64,000 bases of DNA, taken from assembly GCF_003268475.1 (NCBI RefSeq), contig NZ_MCIF01000002.1, positions 822,015 through 886,014 on the forward strand, read 5' to 3'. A program made the position numbers and the translations under genes. Below the pieces are notes generated by a model. The model had not been told where the DNA came from. It saw only the letters and a program-made list of their open reading frames with translations, and ran no database searches. Source of the stretch: Thermogemmatispora tikiterensis. GTDB taxonomy: Bacteria > Chloroflexota > Ktedonobacteria > Ktedonobacterales > Ktedonobacteraceae. Below, one piece after another: positions 18,200-26,790 of the stretch. Each line of letters begins with the position of its first letter. Positions within the stretch are counted from its first letter, which is position 1.

Positions 18200-18557
18200 T
18201 GATCCAGTCAGTCAGTCAGTCCGGGACTGGCTGGTCTCCTTTGCTCTCCTTGCCTTCCTGGCTGCCAGGAGGGGGCCATGCTGTCCGGGGGGGGAGAGCC
18301 GCGGCGCTGACCAGCAGGCGACAGCCTTCTCAGCAGCGCAGTACGGGGACGTGACCCACTTCCGATCAAACTCGTTCCTCTTTTCTGAGGAGAGACATGA
18401 CAAAGCACAGGCGATAGGATCGACCGACCGGCGCTTCGCGGTCCAGTCCCCAGGTAATGTGCCAGCTAGCTGGACAGTCTGTTTCCGAACTGTCTGGACC
18501 GGGGCTGGAGATCAGGGGCGCAGCATGCACCATCTTCAGCAACGGAGAACCGAGAGA
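18200..18557. other. Gap between threonine dehydratase and second GT-C gene
   Basis: The reading frame of the downstream gene stays open back to 18351, but no ribosome site or membrane-protein character supports coding before 18558. The gap holds a (CAGT)4 repeat with a hairpin (18204-18230); nothing else recognised. Confidence 0.45.
18204..18230 (+). repeat. (CAGT)4 microsatellite with slip-able hairpin
   Basis: Four perfect CAGT units (18205-18220) lie 5 bp after the dehydratase stop. The GACTG at 18225-18229 can pair with any CAGTC register, giving alternative small stems; probably the 3' end structure of the dehydratase message. Confidence 0.5.
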
Positions 18558-20498
18558 ATGAGGCTCACTGAGCGGCTCGCTACCTCGTCGCAATCTTCCC
18601 AACATACCAGACTCCTCTCTCGCTCTACCCTGGAATGGATTGCCGTGGCGCTGATCCTGTTGTTCGCTTTGATGCTACGCTTCCTGTTGATTCGCTCCCC
18701 CTGGCCTGTTACTAATAGCGATGAGGCCAACATGGGCCTGGTGGCGCTTCACGTCGCTTTCCAGGGCGATCATCCTATCTTCTTCTATGGTTTACCTTAT
18801 ATGGGACCAGTCGAAGGATATGTCGCTGCCGCTCTCTTCCGTCTCTTCGGCCCTTCGCTTTTCACATTGCGCCTGGCCTTGCTGCCGTTCGTTGCGGGCT
18901 TTCTGCTGAGCAGCTACGGCCTGGTGCGCCTCCTCTATGACAGAGCTTTTGCCTTCGCCTGCCTCCTGCTCTTTACTTTTGGCTCGGGGGACCTGCTCTT
19001 TCTCCAGCTGCGCGCGGTGGGAGAATACCCTGAGATGCTGATGTTCGCGCCTCTGATTCTGCTGGTTTCAGCCTGGCTGGCATGCTCCTTCCAGCCGGGT
19101 AGCGCTCAGCACCGATTACCCGCCTGGGGGCGAGTGGGGCTTTATTTCCTGCTTGGGATCAGTATCGGCCTGGCCTTGTGGATTGACTTCCTGATTGGTC
19201 CATTCGTGCTGGCAGCGCTGGCGCTGCTGGCGCTTTTCTGCGGGCGCGAGCTGTGGGGGCGTGCGGGCCTGAGCTTGCTCCTGGGGATGATGATCGGGGC
19301 GGAGCCGCTGCTCTACTACAACCTGACGGCGCCGCTCAGCCAGAACTCACTAGCCGTGCTGCTGTCTATCCATCACGGCGGCGCTGACGAGCTAGCAGCT
19401 CGCCATTTGACTGTCCTCCACCAGCTCAGCGGAGCCTTCTTCATCGCCCTCCCGTGGGCCACAGGCTACCAGCCGCGCTGCCCGCTCAGTGCTATTCCGC
19501 CTTGGGGACTACCGACTTCGCAGACCTGGCTCTGCGTCTCAGCTCAAATGGGTTGGGGAGCCGCCTACGTGGTGCTGGCTCTGCTGGCGGCCATCTTCTG
19601 TCTGCGCCGTCTCCGCCAGGTTCATTACCTGTCACTACCCTGGCTCAGCCATCATAGCCATCACTCTCCTTATGCGCATCTCGCGAGCGCCGGGCAAAAA
19701 TCACCCGGGGTGAGTGAGGCCCGGCAGGAGACGATTCGCTTGTGCACGCAACTGGCTCTGCTGGCAAGCGTTGGGCTGACACTCTCCCTTTACGCCATTG
19801 CCCCCGTAGCCGCCGTCTCGCCGGATACCACCTTCCGCTACCTGACTTGTGCCCTGGTGGCTCTTCCGGTCCTGCTCTGGCCGCTCTGGCAGCGGAGCAT
19901 CCAGGCCCTGGAACACATCTGCCAGACTAGGCGGCAGCTCCGCCCCACCAGCACCGGCGCCCGTGACCACGGGGCCAGAATGGTCACGGTGCTTCCCTCG
20001 ACGCTCCTCCTGCTGCTGGTGGCGCTGACCTTTGTGGTCGGCACCGCCCGCACCTTCGCGGCCATTCCCGCGTCCCAGGCCGACTACCAGCGGCGGCTGA
20101 CCTTAATTCACGATCTGGAGACTATTGGCGCCACACGGGTTTATTCTGAATATTGGACCTGCAACTGGCTCGTCTTCCTGAGCCAGGAACGCATCATCTG
20201 CAGCGTCCTCGACGCTGAGCTGCACCCCGGCTTTAACCGCTATGAACCATATCGTCTGATTGTTGAGAGGGCGCCCTCGCCCGCCTATGTCTTTCCTGTC
20301 GCCGACGGACTGCTCGATGCCACTACGGGACGTCGGCAGGCCAGCTTTTTCCAGCACCATGTGCTCGTCTCCCCCGGCGCCACACAGACCTACCGTCTCT
20401 ATCAGTTCGTCGGCTACCTCGTCTACCAGCCCCGGCCATCATCCTCAGCACCAGCCCCGCCCTCAGCGGCCAGCGGCCTAGACCCTTCAACAGCCTGA
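18558..20498 (+). CDS. GT-C fold membrane glycosyltransferase, paralogue of the gene at 6352
   Basis: Polytopic protein of 646 aa. After TM1 comes the acidic loop NSDEANMGLVALHV, the presumed catalytic site, then PIFFYGLPYMG and LFRLFGPSLFTLRLA, matching the enzyme at 6352 almost position for position; the extracytoplasmic C-terminal block VYSEYWTCNWLVFLSQE also matches. Lipid-phosphosugar-dependent transfer to an envelope acceptor is the family role. Start chosen at ATG 18558, with GGAG 10 nt upstream and right before the basic N-terminus and TM1; ATG 18525 is an alternative. The C-terminus is Pro/Ser/Ala-rich. The two paralogues probably make related linkages in cell-surface glycans; donor and acceptor unknown. 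Confidence 0.75.
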   Translation: MRLTERLATSSQSSQHTRLLSRSTLEWIAVALILLFALMLRFLLIRSPWPVTNSDEANMGLVALHVAFQGDHPIFFYGLPYMGPVEGYVAAALFRLFGPSLFTLRLALLPFVAGFLLSSYGLVRLLYDRAFAFACLLLFTFGSGDLLFLQLRAVGEYPEMLMFAPLILLVSAWLACSFQPGSAQHRLPAWGRVGLYFLLGISIGLALWIDFLIGPFVLAALALLALFCGRELWGRAGLSLLLGMMIGAEPLLYYNLTAPLSQNSLAVLLSIHHGGADELAARHLTVLHQLSGAFFIALPWATGYQPRCPLSAIPPWGLPTSQTWLCVSAQMGWGAAYVVLALLAAIFCLRRLRQVHYLSLPWLSHHSHHSPYAHLASAGQKSPGVSEARQETIRLCTQLALLASVGLTLSLYAIAPVAAVSPDTTFRYLTCALVALPVLLWPLWQRSIQALEHICQTRRQLRPTSTGARDHGARMVTVLPSTLLLLLVALTFVVGTARTFAAIPASQADYQRRLTLIHDLETIGATRVYSEYWTCNWLVFLSQERIICSVLDAELHPGFNRYEPYRLIVERAPSPAYVFPVADGLLDATTGRRQASFFQHHVLVSPGATQTYRLYQFVGYLVYQPRPSSSAPAPPSAASGLDPSTA

Positions 20499-20591
20499 AT
20501 GGTCAGGGAGGCACCGGTCTCCATTGCCACGCTGCCGGTCTGCCAGTCTACCAGTTCCCGGTCTGTTGGCTCTCACCCGTGGTCTCAGTAC

Positions 20592-20620
20592 CCGGCCCGA
20601 AGCGCAAACCAATGGGCCGG
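20592..20620. terminator. Hairpin between convergent genes
   Basis: CCGGCCC (20592-20598) and GGGCCGG (20614-20620) with a 15-nt loop, between the GT-C stop (20498) and the zinc-ribbon gene stop (20656). Bidirectional, no U-tract. Confidence 0.5.
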
Positions 20621-20655
20621 AGTGGGCAGGCTATTCCCCGGCTATTCCACCGTGC

Positions 20656-21876
20656 TCAGGAAGCAGGATAGATCGCCAGATTCGAGAAAGCTACGACCAC
20701 TCCCTTGGGCGTATCGGGCAGATTCGAGACGTAGAGGGCAATTGAGCCACTCTTATAGCTGCTGTCGGTCACGCTGTTGAGTGTCTGGCCATTCACTGAG
20801 AGCGTCATCGTCGACCCCTTGGCGACAACCTCAACATGGTTGACCTGACCGATCGGCTTGAGGGCCGTGGTCGACAGGTAGCCAACCAGCTTCTGATCAT
20901 CAAGTGGCTGACCCGAGGAATCGACCACGCCTTTGAAGATCGCGTAGGTTGAATCCCCGTACATGGCAAAGCGATAGTAGGTTGCCAGCTCCGTATTCTG
21001 GTTAGCCGAGGCACGGATATAGACACCGAAGCCACTGTTCTCCTGGGTTCCCTTCGTGATAGCAACGTCCACGTCCAGCCTGAAGTCATCAAAGGTCTTG
21101 CCGGGCACGAACTCTGGCAGAATGCGGTTGTTATCCTCCTCCAGGAGGAGCTGCCCGTTCCCAAGCTTGACCGAGTAACGACCTGGCACGCTGGTCAGAT
21201 CCCAGCCGTGATTGTTGTTAGCAAAATTGTCACTGAATAGCGGCGTAGCAGTTGGGACCCCCGTGCTCTGCGCGGGTGTTGGGGTCAGGGTTCCTGTGGT
21301 TCCTCCACTGCGATGGGTAAGAGCAAAGACGCCGATCCCACCAAGCACCAGCACCAGGACGACCACCGCAATCAAGGCAATCAGACCGAAATTCGGCCCC
21401 CCGCGAGGCCGCTCAGGCGGCTGAACGGGCGGCAAGGGCGGTACTTGATAGCCCCCTGCCTGGGGGGGATAGCCGCCCGGGGGCGGGGAGGGATAAGGAG
21501 GAGCACTGACCTGGTCAGGGAAAGCGTACCCCGGTGAGGGCGGCGGCGAGGACGGCGCCCCCCCATAGTAGCCCGGCGCTCCACTGAAGCCCGGCGAGGA
21601 CGGCGGCGGGGGAGTCGGAGCAGGGGTGGCCGACTGGCCCCACTGCGATGGTACTCCGCTGCCCGGATATTGCTGACCGTAGGTTGTTGGAGGATAGCCT
21701 CCAGCCCCTCCTCCCCAGGGGACTCCTGGATTCGATGGCGCAGGCTGGTTGCTAGCCGGTGCATTATAGTATCCGCAGTTGCTGCAATAGATCTCGTTTG
21801 GAGCTAACGGCATCCGACAGCGCTGACAGACCTGACCTGCGGCCCCACCCTCATACGGAGGATACATTGAAGACAT
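20656..21876 (-). CDS. Zinc-ribbon, proline-rich, single-pass membrane protein
   Basis: An N-terminal zinc ribbon (CQRCRMPL and CSNCGYY, two CxxC knuckles at about residues 16-38), then a long Pro/Gly/Tyr-rich disordered segment (to about 165), one transmembrane helix (IALIAVVVLVLVLGGIGVFAL) and an extracellular beta-sandwich domain (about 215-405) of the LamG/3-keto-disaccharide-hydrolase-like type, starting FSDNFANNNHGWDL and ending VVVAFSNLAIYPAS. The ribbon would be cytoplasmic and the lectin-like domain outside. Start ATG 21876 (GGAGGG about 9 nt upstream) is preferred to 21909. A promoter lies at 21941-21969. Substrate or ligand unknown; carbohydrate binding is a family-level guess. Confidence 0.72.
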   Translation of the reverse strand: MSSMYPPYEGGAAGQVCQRCRMPLAPNEIYCSNCGYYNAPASNQPAPSNPGVPWGGGAGGYPPTTYGQQYPGSGVPSQWGQSATPAPTPPPPSSPGFSGAPGYYGGAPSSPPPSPGYAFPDQVSAPPYPSPPPGGYPPQAGGYQVPPLPPVQPPERPRGGPNFGLIALIAVVVLVLVLGGIGVFALTHRSGGTTGTLTPTPAQSTGVPTATPLFSDNFANNNHGWDLTSVPGRYSVKLGNGQLLLEEDNNRILPEFVPGKTFDDFRLDVDVAITKGTQENSGFGVYIRASANQNTELATYYRFAMYGDSTYAIFKGVVDSSGQPLDDQKLVGYLSTTALKPIGQVNHVEVVAKGSTMTLSVNGQTLNSVTDSSYKSGSIALYVSNLPDTPKGVVVAFSNLAIYPAS

Positions 21877-21940
21877 GAGATAGGACCCTCCACTCTTCTT
21901 GGTTGGCATACTCGGCTCACACGCATGGCTAGCCAGGTTG

Positions 21941-21969
21941 AGTATCGCATATCGCCGCCTGAATGTCTA
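21941..21969 (-). promoter_or_regulatory. Promoter for the zinc-ribbon membrane protein
   Basis: On the minus strand: TAGACA (21969-21964), 17-bp spacer, GATACT (21946-21941). It separates this gene from the cox cluster just upstream, whose last stop is at 22016. Confidence 0.5.
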
Positions 21970-22015
21970 CCGGTAATTTTTCACAAATCGCGGTATCTCA
22001 CACGATCCACGCGCT

Positions 22016-24409
22016 TCAAGTGTTCTGATGTTCTTTGAGCAGCTGCTGCAGACGACATGGATCAAGTGGCATTTCGCGGATGCGCAGACCGAAGGGCGCC
22101 AGCGCGTCATCCAGGGCTGAGGCAAAGAGGGCCGCCACCGGAATAGTACCGGCCTCGCCCGCCCCTTTCACTCCGAGCGGATTGAGTGGTGAAGGGGTCT
22201 CCACATGCTCAACCTGAAGTGGGGGGATCTCCTCGACCGTAGGAAGCAGGTAATCCATGAAGCTACCGTTGAGCAGCTGCCCCTCTTCATTGAAGACGAG
22301 GCGCTCGTAGAAGGCTCCCCCAATACCCTGGGCCACACCTCCGTGCACCTGACCCTCAACCACTAGCGGATTGATCACTCGTCCACAGTCGTGCACAGCC
22401 ACATACTTGAGAAAGGTGACCATTCCTGTCCGTGGGTCGACCTCGACAATGGCCCCATGCACTCCACTGGCGAAGGTCCCGCGCGGGGGACTATAGAACG
22501 CTGTCGCTTCCAGTCCCGGACCACCACGTTCTTCAGGGAGCGCAGGGCCAGGGCGTGGCCCGGCCAGTTGCATCTGCATCAGCTTGCGAGCATTCTCTCC
22601 ATAAGAATAGCGCAACGGATTGGAGGCAATGGCCACCTGACCCAGTGTCAGGGCCCGCTGAGGAGCGTCACGCACAAAGACCTTGCCATCGGCCAGCTCG
22701 ATATCCTCTGGCGAGGCCTCAAAGAGGTCTGCCGCCACCTGCCTGGCCTTCTCACGGACCTTGACCGCCGCCAGATGGATCGCCGAACCGGCCACTGTGG
22801 CGGCCCGGCTGGCAAAGGTGCCAACGCCCCAGTAGAATGCCTGTGAGTCCCCCGTCGTCACCAGCACGTCCCGCGGGTCGACCCCCAGCTGATCTGCCAC
22901 AATCTGGGCGAAGGTTGTCTGATGGGCCTGCCCCTGAGTCGTCACGCCCGTTGAGACATAGACTCGTCCATCCGACTCGACGCGCACCTGGGCCCCCTCG
23001 TAAGGGCCGATCCCCGTGCCCTCAACATAGCAGGCCACCCCTATGCCCAGATAGCGCCCCTGCTCGCGTGCCCGTCGCTGCTCTTCACGAAACTGTTCGT
23101 ATCCCAGAGCCTCCTTGAGGCGCTCCAGGCCAGCCTGGTAGTTGCCGCTATCGTAGATCGTTGGCCCGCCATCCTGATAGACCAGGCCGACATCCCAGGG
23201 AAACTCATCGGGCCGAATAAAGTTACGGCTGCGTACCTCCAGTGGATCAAGGCCCAGTTCTGTCGCAATGCGGTCCATGATGCGCTCCATGACAAAGACC
23301 GCGTGGGGGCGGCCTGCGCCGCGATAAGGGCTGACCGGTACCTTATTGGTATAGAGGACCTTGAACTCGCTGTAGTAATGACGCAAGCGATAGGGGCCAG
23401 GCAGAGTGCAGGCCGTGATAATAGGCACAATGATCCCGTAGGGCGTATAGGCCCCGGTATCGTGCAAGAAGACATCGCGCACAGCCAGCAGAATGCCCTG
23501 GTCATCAAAGGCGTATTCCACATCGTGAATCTGGCCCCGCTCCTGGTTCGCCGCGAGGAAATGCTCGGCGCGGTCTTCGATCCACTTCACCGGGCGTCCC
23601 AGCCGTAGCGCCGCCAGCGGCGTCAGGATCTCTTCCGGGTAGAACATCATAATCTTGGTGCCGAAACCACCACCCACGTCGGGAGCCACCACGCGCACCT
23701 TATGCTCTGGCAGACGGAACATGGCCGCCAGACCATTGCGGATGGGGATCGGCCCCTGGGTCGAGATCCAACAGGTTAACATCCCCTCGTGCGGGTCCCA
23801 GCGAGCGACTACTCCCCGGCCCTCCATCGGCATGGCAGAGCCGCGTTCCATCACAAAGCGCTCGCGCAGCACATGGGGGGCAGAAGCGATGACCCCTTCG
23901 GGATCGCCGACACGTTGCACCAGATGGGCGGCCACGTTGCCGGGCACATCGGCATGGACCAGCGGAGCCCCCTCAGCCGCCGCCTGTTCCAGACTGGCCA
24001 CCACTGGTAGCGGCTCGTAGTCGACATCAATCAGCTCCAGGGCGTCTTCGGCCAGATAGCGATCCTCTGCCACCACAAAAGCCACGGCGGCCCCAGCATA
24101 GTGCACCTCATCACGCGCCAGAGGCAGCTGTGTACGCGGTTGCGTCAACGCCGGGTGTGGTACCAGCAGCGGCGATGGCTCCAGCAGCTCGCCCAGATCC
24201 TCCGCCGTCAAGACCAGGTGCACACCAGGCAGGGCGCGCGCTGCCGAGACATCGATGCGCTTGATACGGGCATGAGCATAGGGACTGCGCAAGACAGCGG
24301 CATGCAACATTTCTGGCAAATCGATATCATCGACGTACGTTCCCCGACCACGCAGCAAGCGCGGGTCCTCGGAGCGCTGAACCGGAGCACCAAACCAGCG
24401 TGTGGCCAT
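22016..24409 (-). CDS. Molybdopterin-binding large subunit, form II CoxL / xanthine dehydrogenase family
   Basis: Catalytic subunit of a molybdenum hydroxylase (797 aa), binding molybdopterin cytosine dinucleotide. Its active-site loop reads PYRGAGR, the pattern of form II (putative) CoxL, not the AYRCSFR of true CO-oxidising form I; GGGFGTK and the Mo-proximal Glu in GAGEAGTIPV are present. True CO dehydrogenase activity is therefore uncertain; oxidation of an aldehyde, purine or N-heterocycle is equally possible. It starts 6 bp after coxS ends, and the M-S-L order is that of cox operons. No coxG, coxD or Mo-cofactor maturation gene is adjacent; a MoxR/VWA pair lies 4-8 kb away. Confidence 0.9.
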   Translation of the reverse strand: MATRWFGAPVQRSEDPRLLRGRGTYVDDIDLPEMLHAAVLRSPYAHARIKRIDVSAARALPGVHLVLTAEDLGELLEPSPLLVPHPALTQPRTQLPLARDEVHYAGAAVAFVVAEDRYLAEDALELIDVDYEPLPVVASLEQAAAEGAPLVHADVPGNVAAHLVQRVGDPEGVIASAPHVLRERFVMERGSAMPMEGRGVVARWDPHEGMLTCWISTQGPIPIRNGLAAMFRLPEHKVRVVAPDVGGGFGTKIMMFYPEEILTPLAALRLGRPVKWIEDRAEHFLAANQERGQIHDVEYAFDDQGILLAVRDVFLHDTGAYTPYGIIVPIITACTLPGPYRLRHYYSEFKVLYTNKVPVSPYRGAGRPHAVFVMERIMDRIATELGLDPLEVRSRNFIRPDEFPWDVGLVYQDGGPTIYDSGNYQAGLERLKEALGYEQFREEQRRAREQGRYLGIGVACYVEGTGIGPYEGAQVRVESDGRVYVSTGVTTQGQAHQTTFAQIVADQLGVDPRDVLVTTGDSQAFYWGVGTFASRAATVAGSAIHLAAVKVREKARQVAADLFEASPEDIELADGKVFVRDAPQRALTLGQVAIASNPLRYSYGENARKLMQMQLAGPRPGPALPEERGGPGLEATAFYSPPRGTFASGVHGAIVEVDPRTGMVTFLKYVAVHDCGRVINPLVVEGQVHGGVAQGIGGAFYERLVFNEEGQLLNGSFMDYLLPTVEEIPPLQVEHVETPSPLNPLGVKGAGEAGTIPVAALFASALDDALAPFGLRIREMPLDPCRLQQLLKEHQNT

Positions 24410-24415
24410 AGGCGC

Positions 24416-24955
24416 TTATGCCTCCTCCCTCTGAGACTGAGAGCTGCGCAGATACTGGGCAGCCAGTTTGACGGCCTCGATAATGTTTTGATAGCCCGTG
24501 CAACGGCAGAGATTACCGGCCAATCCCTGGCGAATCTGCCGCTCATCCGGGTCAGGATGCTCATGTAAGAAGGCGTGGACCGACATAATGAAACCAGGAG
24601 TACAGAAGCCGCACTGCAGCGCATGCTTCTCCTGAAAAGCCCGCTGGATAGGGTGCAGCTCCTCGGCGCTGCCAGCCAGCCCTTCAATGGTGGTCAGGGC
24701 CATGTTATCCGCCTGCACAGCCAGCAGCAGGCACGAGCGCACAGCCTCCCCGTTGAGCAGTACCGTACAGCAGCCACAGACGCCATGCTCGCATCCCACA
24801 TGGGTGCCAGTCAAATGCAGCTCATGGCGCAGGAAATCTGACAGGAGCATGCGCACCGGGATGCGGCGCTGATAGAGACAGCCATTGACCGTCACCGTCA
24901 GATCATACTCCTCACAGAACTGCGGAGGAGACCCAGGCTCATCGAAGGCATACAT
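24416..24955 (-). CDS. 2Fe-2S small subunit of molybdenum hydroxylase
   Basis: Electron-transfer subunit with two [2Fe-2S] clusters: the plant-ferredoxin type in GCEHGVCGCCTVLLNG...RSC and the helical type in QCGFCTPG...GNLCRCTGYQNI. It passes electrons from the molybdenum site to the FAD subunit. The frame opens at a TTG at 24964, but ATG 24955 has AAAGGGG about 10 nt upstream and is preferred (179 aa). The N-terminus is about 15 residues longer than in most CoxS proteins. It is separated from the FAD-subunit gene by about 380 bp, unusual for these normally abutting genes. Confidence 0.92.
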   Translation of the reverse strand: MYAFDEPGSPPQFCEEYDLTVTVNGCLYQRRIPVRMLLSDFLRHELHLTGTHVGCEHGVCGCCTVLLNGEAVRSCLLLAVQADNMALTTIEGLAGSAEELHPIQRAFQEKHALQCGFCTPGFIMSVHAFLHEHPDPDERQIRQGLAGNLCRCTGYQNIIEAVKLAAQYLRSSQSQREEA

Positions 24956-24964
24956 AGGCAACAA

Positions 24965-25338
24965 CCCCTTTCTCGTTACTAGCCAGGCTGCCAGCCGGCT
25001 GGAACGAACACCATGTCCACCTCACAGGCTGGTCAGGCAGCCTGACCGCTTGCTGCTTGGCCGGCTTGATCTGTGAGCAAGGTCGCGCAAGGTCGCGCCT
25101 GCTCACTTTACTCCCGGCAGGCCGCGCGTGGACGCTTGTGTGGCGAGGCCGCGACTTGCTGTCTCGTTCTGGCCTGTCACGCGCTCTTAGCCACTTGGCT
25201 GGTTGACGGCTTGCAAGGCAAGACGAGAGAAAAAGAAAAGAACAGAGAAGAGGAATGGCCCCTGGGCGGGGCCTGTAGATGCTGGGCGGTCTGCCTCGGG
25301 CACAGGTGGGCATACCTCTCTCTGATGGCGGCAACGGC
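24965..25338. other. 374-bp spacer inside the cox cluster
   Basis: Between the FAD-subunit stop and coxS. No gene supported on either strand. It contains a CCAGCCGGCTGG palindrome (24991-25002), a 7-bp hairpin GGTCAGG-CAG-CCTGACC (25031-25047) and a tandem AAGGTCGCGC repeat near 25079-25098. The structures could attenuate or process the transcript; no promoter match found. Confidence 0.4.
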
Positions 25339-26229
25339 TCAGGCCGGCCCGGAGCGAGCCTGCAAGCAGCGCGACCAGGCCAGCGGCAACAGGCGGCGCG
25401 TGAGATCCGCGACCAGCTCACGGCGGTACTCGGCGGTAGCGTGGATATCCTGCATCTCCTCGCTGACGAGCGTGCGAGCTGCCGCCGCAGCCTCCTCCAG
25501 AGTGGCTGCGTCCAAGGTCGTCCCAACGAGCAGCGCCTCCACCGCGCCAGCGCGTTGCGGCACTGGGGCCACTCCCAGATAGCTCAGGCGCGCCGAGCTA
25601 CAGCGCCCATCAGGTCCTGCCGTCAGCACCACAATGGCCCCAGCAAGCGCATAATCACCGGAGCGGCGCGCGAACTCGGCAAAGGCCCAGCCAGCAGCCG
25701 GTGATAGCCAGGGGAAACGCACCTCGGTCACCATCTCATTGGGACGCAGCTCGGTGGTCAGATAACCCTGGAAAAAGTCAGCCGCTGGCAGTAGGCGCTC
25801 GCCGTGGGCACTTTGAGCCACCACCATGCCGTCCAGACAGACCAGCAGGGCAGGTAGCTCCGCCGCCGGATCAGCGTGGGCAATACTGCCTGCAACCGTC
25901 CCGCGATTGCGAATCTGGAAGTGGCCGATATGGCGGATGACCTCGACCAGCAGCGGATGCTTCTGCTGCACTGCGGGCGAGCGCTCAACCTGTCGCTGTC
26001 GGGTCACAGCGCCAATCGCCAGGTAGTCTGTCTCCTCCTCGATATAGTGCAGCTCCGAAATATGGTTGATGTCCAGGAGATAGGCGGGCCTGGCCAGGCG
26101 CATATTCAAGAGCGGCATCAGGCTCTGGCCACCCGCCAGAATCTTGGCCTCCTCAGCAGTGCGGTCCAGCAGATCCAGCGCGTCGTCAAGGAGGCGCGGC
26201 GCGCAATATTGAAAGCGTGGTGGTTTCAT
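25339..26229 (-). CDS. FAD-binding medium subunit of molybdenum hydroxylase (CoxM-like)
   Basis: Transfers electrons from the Fe-S subunit to FAD and on to quinone or O2. FAD contacts are recognisable in AGGQSLMPLLNMRLARP and in TVAGSIAHADPAAELPALL, with the C-terminal CO-dehydrogenase flavoprotein domain following. Start ATG 26229 (GGAG about 11 nt upstream) is preferred over 26298; the protein is then 296 aa, the family norm. It is first in the cluster, transcribed from a likely promoter at 26568-26596. Confidence 0.92.
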   Translation of the reverse strand: MKPPRFQYCAPRLLDDALDLLDRTAEEAKILAGGQSLMPLLNMRLARPAYLLDINHISELHYIEEETDYLAIGAVTRQRQVERSPAVQQKHPLLVEVIRHIGHFQIRNRGTVAGSIAHADPAAELPALLVCLDGMVVAQSAHGERLLPAADFFQGYLTTELRPNEMVTEVRFPWLSPAAGWAFAEFARRSGDYALAGAIVVLTAGPDGRCSSARLSYLGVAPVPQRAGAVEALLVGTTLDAATLEEAAAAARTLVSEEMQDIHATAEYRRELVADLTRRLLPLAWSRCLQARSGPA

Positions 26230-26554
26230 CGCTGCTTGCTCCGAGTGTCTTGATCGTTTTGCGCTCTCTCCCTCGGCTTCAGCTCCAGAGAACGCCAACG
26301 ACTTCTCCCCTGCGTGCGGATCGCGTTGCCCAGGTCGCCGCTTCTAGCTGAACCTGGCTCCAACGCCTGGTTCTCTTTCCGCTCCCCCAGGCAGCTCGCC
26401 TGCCAGGTGTCTGCCCGGCCCGGCCCGAGCCTCCAGGCCAGGCCTGCCGCCTGGATCAGACCCTGACCCACCTGAACCCAAGGGTGGGGACCAGGCCAAC
26501 AGGCGACCGCTCTTCTTGCCCCACTCCCAGCACTGACCCGGCCTGGAAGGGTGA

Positions 26555-26584
26555 GGGAATACCCAAAAGAGTACCCCTATTCCC
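26555..26584. promoter_or_regulatory. Candidate operator: inverted repeat bracketing the cox -10
   Basis: GGGAATA (26555-26561) and TATTCCC (26578-26584), perfect 7-bp arms 16 bp apart. The arms lie on both sides of the minus-strand -10 (26573-26568), a position where a bound dimer would block RNA polymerase. Confidence 0.45.
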
Positions 26585-26596
26585 AACTGCTGTCAA
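26568..26596 (-). promoter_or_regulatory. Promoter of the coxMSL-like cluster
   Basis: On the minus strand: perfect TTGACA (26596-26591), 17-bp spacer, TACTCT (26573-26568; T, A and final T conserved). A start near 26561 gives a leader of about 330 nt. Confidence 0.45.
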
Positions 26597-26790
26597 GCCT
26601 CCCTGCTCACCAGCCCTTCTCCACTTACTTCCACCCGTTAGCCTGCCCTTCTCACCGCATCTTCTCCTCTCTCTGCTCCCACTGCTTTTACATATGTATA
26701 TGTTTGCGAATCAGTACAATAGAATAAGAGAGTATTTACATTTACGTGGCGCGGCTGCTTGCTTAAGCATTAGAAGAAGGAGAACGAGTA

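Larger units (their letters stand above)
26230..26790. other. Divergent control region, cox cluster / alpha-beta hydrolase
   Basis: About 560 bp, pyrimidine-rich with an AT-rich end near 26690-26760. It contains the cox promoter and its flanking inverted repeat, and on the plus strand TACAAT (26715-26720) ahead of the hydrolase without a good -35. No gene found. Confidence 0.5.
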
